Assembly: GCA_938005265.1 (NCBI GenBank)
Contig: CALLOA010000171.1
Coordinates: forward strand, 1 to 53,176
DNA: 53,176 nucleotides
From: an uncultured Granulosicoccaceae bacterium
GTDB taxonomy: Bacteria; Pseudomonadota; Gammaproteobacteria; Granulosicoccales; Granulosicoccaceae
Reading direction: 5' to 3'
The notes under the pieces were generated by a model. That model saw only the letters and a program-made list of their open reading frames with translations. It did no database searches and had not been told where the DNA came from. A program made the position numbers and the translations under genes. This document shows, piece after piece, positions 34,963-43,300 of the stretch (positions are counted from its first letter, which is position 1; each line of letters opens with the position of its first letter).

Positions 34963-35050
34963 AGTGTTTTCTCCGTTAACTTACTGTAAAACTGATTATA
35001 TATGATTGCCAGGTCTGGTTTGGTGACCAGGAACTCATGAATTTATGTAA

Positions 35051-36763
35051 TTATGCCGGACTCTGTGAATCCGTTCTGACATAGGGTAAATACTGTGGAT
35101 TCCAGCTCGTTGCGTCCAGCAGGCCATTAACCTGGTCTTCGGTTATGTCACTGACACCATCAGCAATCGCCTGACGCATGACAGCGCGAGCAACGACCAG
35201 GGATACCTCATGCAATCGTGATACTGATGGAAATAGTAACCCCGCCTGCAACTCATCGTCAGTAACACAGTTGCTCAATGCCAGTGCCGCAGCATATATT
35301 TGTTTTTCATTGATCACTGTGATGGAGCCCGCGACAGCCGCCAGCCCCAGCCCTGGAAAGACAAATACATTATTTCCCTGACCGATCTGAAAAGTTTTAC
35401 CTTCATGTTCCACCGGGTCAAACGGGCTACCGGTTGCGACCAGGCATTGACCATCAGTCCATTTGTAGAGTGATTTCGGAGTTGCCTCGGATAGTGATGT
35501 CGGATTGGAAAAAGGCATAATTACAGGCTTTGCCACTTGAGCTGCCATCTGTTTGACTACCTGTTCTGTGAATGCGCCGGATTGGCCTGAGGTGCCAATC
35601 AGCACATGCGGTTTGATAGCCGACACCACAGCCATCAAATCATGTTTGTCATCGGCCGCGAGGCCAAACCGCGCTAGTTGCTGCTCGTTCCAGGCCAGTT
35701 CACGTTTGTAAGAATCTGTGCTTAAACCGCTTTCAGTGATGAGCCCCCGGCTATCAAGCACAGCAATTACAGGATCGCAGTTGGCATCTGTCAGCTTCAT
35801 CGCCGTACGCAACTGCCGGGCTATACCGATACCCGCAGCACCAGCACCCAGAATCACCACCCGCTGATCACAAAGCCTGGCATCGCTATTTCTCAGTGAC
35901 GACAACAGGCCGGCCAATGCCACGGCCCCAGTACCTTGTATATCGTCATTAAACGAGGGAACGCGGTTTTGGTAACGTTCCATGATGTTTAAGGCATTGT
36001 CCTTACGGAAGTCTTCCCACTGGATCATGCAACCGGGAAAAACGTCCTCCACAGCCGAGACAAATTCTTCCAACAATTCATTATAAGCATCGCCCTGCAA
36101 GCGTGACTCGGGCCAACCAAGATAGTATTCATCCTCCAGCAACAGGGGATTGTTGGTGCCAAAATCGAGGCATACTGGCAATGTATTTCCCGGATGTATT
36201 CCTGCACCGGCCGAATACAAAGCCAATTTGCCGATGGATATTGCCATACCGCCTGCACCCTGGTCACCAATACCAAGGATGGACTCACCGTCGGTAACAA
36301 CGATCAGCTTCACATCACGCTGCTCAGCTATGCGTTGCAACTGCTCACGCATCGCACCACGCTGAGCGGGTGTAATCCAGATACCGCGACCACGACGAAA
36401 CAGGTGGCTGAATTTCTGGGTCGCAAGACCCACTGTCGGCGTATAGACAATGGGCATAAATTCTTCAAGATGGTCCTGCAACATGCGATAAAACAAATGC
36501 TCATTGCGATCCTGCAGGCTGGACAGAGCAATGTATTTGTCAAAGTCGTCCTGCAACCGTGAAAAGTGCTTATAAACACGTTCCACCTGTTTATCCATCG
36601 GCACTTCTGAATGGGGTATTAAACCGGTTAGTCCAAAGGCCTGCCGTTCCTCTTGTGTGAAGGCAGACCCTTTGTTGAGTAACGGTTCGCGAAGCAGCTC
36701 CAGACCTGCAAGACTTACCGGATGAGGCTGTATTGACTCTGTTGCGGGAGATGGTTTGCCCAT
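35051..36763 (-). CDS. maeA: NAD-dependent malic enzyme
   Basis: A malic enzyme of about 570 residues (large ME1 type) that oxidatively decarboxylates malate to pyruvate. The N-terminal domain shows FYRMLQDHLEEFMPIVYTPTVG and RGRGIWITP. The metal/malate site is TDGESILGIGDQGAGGM, followed by QWEDFRKDNALNIMERY and FNDDIQGTGAVALAG. The NAD-binding part is VVILGAGAAGIGIARQL. The start chosen is ATG 36763 (MGKPSPATES), preceded by AAGGAA. A GTG 31 codons upstream (36856) extends the frame but gives an unrelated lead. Full-length family size supports a functional enzyme. It is monocistronic. Confidence 0.93.
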   Translation of the reverse strand: MGKPSPATESIQPHPVSLAGLELLREPLLNKGSAFTQEERQAFGLTGLIPHSEVPMDKQVERVYKHFSRLQDDFDKYIALSSLQDRNEHLFYRMLQDHLEEFMPIVYTPTVGLATQKFSHLFRRGRGIWITPAQRGAMREQLQRIAEQRDVKLIVVTDGESILGIGDQGAGGMAISIGKLALYSAGAGIHPGNTLPVCLDFGTNNPLLLEDEYYLGWPESRLQGDAYNELLEEFVSAVEDVFPGCMIQWEDFRKDNALNIMERYQNRVPSFNDDIQGTGAVALAGLLSSLRNSDARLCDQRVVILGAGAAGIGIARQLRTAMKLTDANCDPVIAVLDSRGLITESGLSTDSYKRELAWNEQQLARFGLAADDKHDLMAVVSAIKPHVLIGTSGQSGAFTEQVVKQMAAQVAKPVIMPFSNPTSLSEATPKSLYKWTDGQCLVATGSPFDPVEHEGKTFQIGQGNNVFVFPGLGLAAVAGSITVINEKQIYAAALALSNCVTDDELQAGLLFPSVSRLHEVSLVVARAVMRQAIADGVSDITEDQVNGLLDATSWNPQYLPYVRTDSQSPA

Positions 36764-36950
36764 TAAACTACTATTCCTTGGCGTTATTTGTTTTTGATTG
36801 TTAGCCTGACAACGATGCCCGAAACAGTCCAGTACATCAAGTGTGAGTAAGCGCACTTTCCTGAGAACTTTTTAGACGTCCCTATACTAGCCCTCTTTCA
36901 CTAATATTTTCAATAAGTTCCAGCCGTTTTGAAAGCTAGTCCACCGACTG

Positions 36951-36968
36951 CCTATACGAAAGTATAGG
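36951..36968. other. Small hairpin with GAAA tetraloop
   Basis: CCTATAC-GAAA-GTATAGG forms a 7-bp stem with a GNRA loop in the gap between maeA and the giant surface protein gene. The same bases could be a dyad operator. A related CCTATACT word occurs about 65 bases earlier. Confidence 0.4.
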
Positions 36969-37238
36969 GGAGTAAGGTTGGTGCATGATGCTTTGGGAGA
37001 TTATTATCAAGACTCTCAAACCCAATCCGACTGTCTACATCAAAACCATAGCGATTCCAAAACCCGATTCTGCTAATCAAGGGCAAACGTGTCGAGTGTT
37101 ATCACCGGAAATGGTTCGCACACAGACATGCTAGCAACTGGATACACCTCCGCAAACCAGCTGTCGATCAGGCAAGTAGTAACAAGCGGACGGAAGCGGA
37201 AGGGAAAATTATAAAACCGGATAATCGCCACAAATTTG

Positions 37239-37273
37239 ATTAGTCGCTTTACATTAGTCGCTTTACATTAGTC
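37239..37273. repeat. 14-bp tandem repeat, 2.5 copies
   Basis: ATTAGTCGCTTTAC occurs twice in perfect tandem, followed by half a third copy (ATTAGTC). It lies about 80 bases upstream of the giant surface protein start, where promoter elements are expected. Copy number here could affect expression. Confidence 0.85.
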
Positions 37274-37351
37274 AGAACGCTAGTTCGAATTTCGCTGTTG
37301 TAAATTCCCAGGGAAATTTGCAACCGTGAATTATATTGGAACATAAAAAAG

Positions 37352-40300
37352 ATGGATTTTTGTCAATCCCGGTTGGTCCCGGTACTTTTTCTGATTCTCA
37401 GCTCGCTCAGTCCCACGCTGCATGCCCAGGTGGTCACGGATCCTCCACGGGTGGAATTTACAGTGACATCCGTGAGGGTCCTGGAAGGTGCAACTGTGGA
37501 TTTAACGTTGACAGAAGTGAACGGTACAGGCAGTTGTGATGTGGATGTTTTTACATTTAGCCCTGAGTTCGACCCAGCGATTCCAGGAGTCGATTTCAGC
37601 CGACTGAGGGAGTTTGGTGTATCCGTACCATCAGGTGGCAGCGTTTCCCTTCCGAGCATCACTATATTCACGGATATGGTTACTCCGGAAGCTATTGAAT
37701 CCTTTGCAGTTGCGATATCTCCCACTACTGGCGAAGGGGCTAACCCGTGTGATATCACGAATAACGATTTTGTGGAAATAGAAATCGTCGATGTTCCAGC
37801 CGCAACGCCGCCCCTGGTCGCCGAATTCACACTAGATACAACCGAGATTACTGTCGATGAAGGCGGCATGGCATTGGTTGACGTATTTCTCAGCTCCTTT
37901 GCCAACAGCAACAGTGTGTGCGCTGTCGATATTGCAACAGAACCCGGTTCCGCATCCGAGGCACCACCAGCGGATTTCTCACCGTTGTCCAGAACGATCA
38001 TGGTATCTGCTTCATCACCAACTTCGCTGGAAATACCTATCGATGCCGATTCTCTTATCGAGGGTAACGAAGATTTTACGGTTATTCTGAGCGTTGCCGA
38101 TCCTGCTGGAGGCAGTGTTGAGATTTGTGATTTGGGGCCGGATTCTGTTGCAGAAATAACTATTGTTGATACAACGCCACCCCCTGCACCTCCCCTGGTC
38201 GCTGAAATTACATCGCAAACAACCGAGATCGATGTCGATGAAGGCGACAACGCGATAATCAATGTAGAACTCACCGGCTTGGTCAGCGATAACAGCTCCT
38301 GTGAAGTTAATATTGCAACCTTCCCTGATACGGCGACATCCGCGGATTTTACACCTCAGGTCACTACGCTGACTGTGAACCCGGGATCAACAACATCGCT
38401 GACAGTACCGACTGCAACCGATTCAATCAATGAAAACGAAGAAATTTTTACCGTCGTACTAAGCGAAACCGACCCCGATGAAGCCACCATCCAGATTTGC
38501 GATGTGGGGCTCAACAATACGGCAACTGTTACCATTCTAGATATCCCGCCGCCAGCCACACTTGTAGATTTTGCACCGCCCACAGCTATCAATGTAGCTG
38601 AAGGTGGTACAGCTACAGTCGAGGTGATCTTCAGCCCCTTCTCAAGCAACAGCAATACCTGTGACGTCGACATTAGAACCTCCCCAGGCACTGCGTCAAA
38701 TGTTACACCTGCGGATTTCACGCCGCAATCAACCACGCTTACCGTATCCTCTCAAGGGACCACACTGGACATACCTATTGCTACCGACTCTATTATCGAA
38801 GGCAACGAATTCTTTTTTGTAGTCCTAAGCGAAACAGATTCTACTAGCAGCGCTAAATCTTCTAAAACTGGCCCACTGAATACAAGCAGAGAGTCGAGTA
38901 ATCCAGCGTGCGTAGTGGGGCTTAGTAGCACAGTTAGGGTCACCATCACCGATACCACAGTACCTCCTGTTCCACCGCCGGTTGCTGAATTCACGCCAGC
39001 TACCACAAACATCACGATCAATGAAGGTGGCACAGCGATGGTGGATGTCTTTGTCAGCTCCTTCTCCGGAAATGACAATGTGTGCTTGATCGATGTGGCA
39101 ACCGTGCCCGGCTCTGCATCCGATGTAATACCCGCAGATTTCACGCCTCAGTTCACCACACTGACTGTATCGGATTCTCCCGCAACCACGCTGCCGATAA
39201 CTATTGCCAACGATGCACTGATCGAAGGCAGCGAAGACTTTACAGTCATACTCAGTGTTGCCAGCCCCGGCAATGACAGTATCCCGGTGTGTGATGTCGG
39301 CGCTAACAATACGGCGACCATAACCATCGAAGACACAACAGTACCTCCTGCTCCGCCACCGGTTGCCGAGTTCACTGCAGCCACAACGAACGTCACAGTT
39401 ACTGAAGGTGGCACAGCGACGGTTGATGTGTTTGTTAGTTCTTTCTCCGGAAATGACAATGTGTGCTTGATCGATGTGGCAACCGTGCCCGGCTCTGCAT
39501 CCGATGTAATACCAGCGGATTTCACACCTCAGTTCACCACACTGACTATATCGGATTCTCCGGCAACCGCGCTGCCGATACAGATTGCCAATGATGCACT
39601 GATCGAAGGCAGCGAAGACTTTACCGTCGTACTCAGTGTTGCCAGCCCCGGAAATGACAGTATCCCGGTGTGTGATGTGGGCGCTAACAATACGGCGACC
39701 ATAACCATCGAAGACACAACAGTACCTCCTGCTCCACCACCGGTTGCTGAGTTCACTGCAGCAACAACGAACGTCACAGTTACTGAAGGTGGCACAGCAA
39801 CGGTTGATGTGTTTGTTAGTTCTTTCTCCGGAAATGACAGCATGTGCTTGATCGATGTTGCAACCGTGCCAGGCTCCGCATCCGCTGAAACACCGGCGGA
39901 TTTTACACCGCAGTTCGAGACACTCACCCTGTCTCCTTCTCCCGCGACTCCACTGACTATACCCGTCGCTACAGATGCACTGATCGAAGGCAACGAAGAT
40001 TTTACGGTGGTGCTTGGCGTCGCCAGCTCAGATGGAAGCAGCATCCCGATTTGCGATATTGGGGCCAATGATACGGCGATGGTAACCATCGTTGATATTC
40101 CGCCCCCCCCGCCGGTAGCTGAAATTACTGCAGCAACAACAGCAATCACGGTAATTGAAGGTGGCACCGCAACGGTTGACGTGTTCGTAAGCTCGTTCTC
40201 CGGAAACAACAGTACTTGTGATATTGATGTAGCAACCGTGGCCGCTTCCGCATCCGATGTGACACCAGCGGATTTTACTCCGCAGTTCACCACACTGACC

Positions 40301-43300
40301 GTGTCTCCTTCACCTGCAACATCGCTGCTTATACCTGTCGCCACAGATATGCTCAACGAAGATGATGAAGAATTTACCGTTATTCTGAGCCAAACGAGCA
40401 ACAGTGCAAATGGCAACCTGCTTTGCGAAGTAGGTTCCAACGCAATTTCAACAGTTACGATCACCGACCTTGCGCCACTGGCACCACCTATTGTTCAATT
40501 TACCACTTCATCGGTCTTGCAAACTTTCAATGAGGGTTCCGGAAGTGCCGAAGTCAGATTAGTTTTATCAGGCGGTACTGGGCCGGGATCTGTCGATGTG
40601 AGCACCAGTACTGGCAGTGCATCGAATGGAGATTTTACTTCTCTGTCTTCAGAAACGATATCAGTACCGAGCGGTGTACAACTGCCCGTCACCATTGACC
40701 TCACTGATGACGATATTATTGAATCCAACGAACAATTTACTGTAACCATAACGGCTACACCCGGCAGCAATACCATTATCGGCCCACTAGATGAAGCGAT
40801 GGTCGAAATTGTTGACAATGATGAACCAGTGATACCGGGAACTATTCAATTTGCCAACAGTGCAGTAACCGTCGATGAAGACGAAAACGTAGTTACGTTA
40901 ATAGTCACACGCACCAACGGTGATGATGGTGATATATCCGTTATCGTCGACACTGATGCAGGTTCGGCAACTTTGGGGGCAGATTACGCAAATACGACCA
41001 TTCCACTGGATTGGGAAGATGGAGACAGTTCAGATAGAACGGTAACAGTACCAATAGTCTTTGACCAAATTGCAGAATCCGACGAAGTATTTACTGTCAA
41101 CTTGATGGATGCAAGCCCTGATGATTCAGTAATAGGCTCACCCGCAACAGCCACCATCACCATCAATGATGTTTTTAATGGAACACCCGGAACATTGCAG
41201 TTTTCACAGGATAGCTATTCAGTCAATGAAGATGCCGGATTCGTCACCATTGAAGTTACACGTACAGGAGGCTCGGACGGAACAGTCAGCATAGCCTACG
41301 ATACTGATCAGGGTAGCGCTACACTCGACACGGATTACACCAACACCAGCGGAACATTGACCTGGACTGATGGCGACACTGCCCCTCAAACTTTTACCGT
41401 GGCAATTACTGACGACGGCATAGACGAAGAGACCGAACAATTTACGGTGACATTGCAAAACGCTGAACCCGTTGGGGTGGCGCAAATCGGCTCGCCAAGC
41501 CTTGCTACGGTATCAATTCTAAATATAAACCCGCCAGCCCCGGAACCAGAAGCAGAACCGGAACCCCAAAACCCTGGCATTGTTCAATTTGAGCTAAGCG
41601 AAATAACGGTTGCTGAAGATATCGGCTCAGTTCTGGTTAACGTCACACGAACGGGGGGAAGCGATGGCGAACTGACAATACCGTTCACTACAAACGATGG
41701 CTCGGCAATAGCTGGTGAAGACTACAACGCTATTACCGACACGGTCTTCTGGGCTGATGGAGAGGTTGAGCCACAGCAGATAACTCTCACTCTCTTGGCG
41801 AACAACGATACAACTGAAGCCAACGAGCAATTTTCTGTAACGCTTTCAGACCCTGTAGGCAGCCCCGGAATTGTCGGTTCTCCCAGCGTTATTAATATCA
41901 CTATTGTTGATGTAACCCCGGAACAGCCTGGTCTGCTCCAATTTGTCTCCGATTCAGTCACTGTGAATGAAACGGATGGCTCAATCACAGTATTCGTTGA
42001 ACGTGTTGGCGGTAGCGACGGGGTTGTTGCCGTTAATTACTCGACCTCCACCACAGCAGAAGAAAATGGCGCGATAGATGGAGAAGATTTCACGGGCAGC
42101 AGCGGTGAACTGGTATGGGATGATGGTGAAATAACACCCCAACCGGTTACCGTCACAATACTCAATGATTCGATAGCTGAGCAAGCCGAGATATTCTTCC
42201 TGAGTTTAAGTGGTGCTACACCCTTTGGCGATGAAATTCAGCTTGGTACGAATAATCAGGTGACCGTGACCATTAACCCTGACCAGATAAATGTAGGTAC
42301 CATCAGATTTGTAGCCCGTGAAACTGTCAATGTTGATGAGCGAAACAACACCGTGGCAGTTAATGTTGAACGGGTTAACGGCAGCGAAGGCCCTGCCAGC
42401 GTGACATTTGCGACCCGTGATGGTTCTGCGATTGCTGGGCTGGACTATACCGCGCAGAGCGATGAACTGAATTGGGAAAATGGTGAAAGTGGCATCAGAA
42501 CAATTACTTTATCGATATTGGATGATTTTGAAATTGAAAACGAAAGCGAATTCTTTATCGATTTAATCGAAGCATTCCCTGTAGGGAACGATCTCCAGTT
42601 GGAAGAAGGTCGATCACAACATTCGGTGCAATTTTCCGACGATACCAATCAAAGCGGTCAATTCCGGTTTGCACAAAGTGCTCTGACAGCCGAAGAAGGC
42701 AACGATCTCACTATAGAGGTACAACGAATTGGTGGTACCGAAGGCAATGTGAGTCTCGCATACGCTGTCAGGGAAGGCAGCGCGACAAACGATGATTACA
42801 ATACGCCGGCATCGAATGAATTGAACTGGAATCCTGGTGATTCAACATCTCGAACTATACTGCTCGAAATTAATGCCGACAGTATTGCCGAAGAGGAGGA
42901 ACAGCTGGCAATTGACCTTGTTACAGCCTTCCCGATCGGCAACGATACGCAGTTTGCTGACCCACGTCGTCTTACAGTCACTATACCTGCACAACAGGTG
43001 AACGCCGGTATTCTACGATTTGCCGCGGCTTCTCTCACATCACAAATCGAAGAAACTGAAGGTGCTACAGTTTCCCTGGTTGTAGAACGAGTAGGAGGAA
43101 CCGATGGAAATGTTAGTGTTGAATATGAGATTTCTTCTACTGAGGCTAACTTCCAGGACGATTACTCACCTGATCAAGGTACATTGACGTGGAATAGCGG
43201 CGACAATTCGCAACGTACTATTGATATTCAGATCACTGATGACGATATACCTGAAAATCCGGAGACTCTGTCTGTCAACTTGGTGCGGGCGTTTCCAATA

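Larger units (their letters stand above)
36764..37351. other. Divergent intergenic region, maeA / giant surface protein
   Basis: 588 bases without a supported gene. It holds the GAAA-loop hairpin (36951-36968) and the 14-bp repeats (37239-37273), both listed separately. The maeA promoter must lie in the left part and that of the surface protein in the right part. I see no consensus promoter pair that I would defend. Confidence 0.5.

Noticed and set aside
38960..40102. CRISPR-like or satellite repeat array
   Set aside because: The 381-bp period, continuous open frame and Calx-beta motifs show these are protein modules.
37363..40464. Long open frames on the minus strand opposite the autotransporter (up to about 310 codons)
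   Set aside because: They are Ser/Thr/Val-rich mirror images of the repetitive sense codons, have no ribosome sites and break at module joins.
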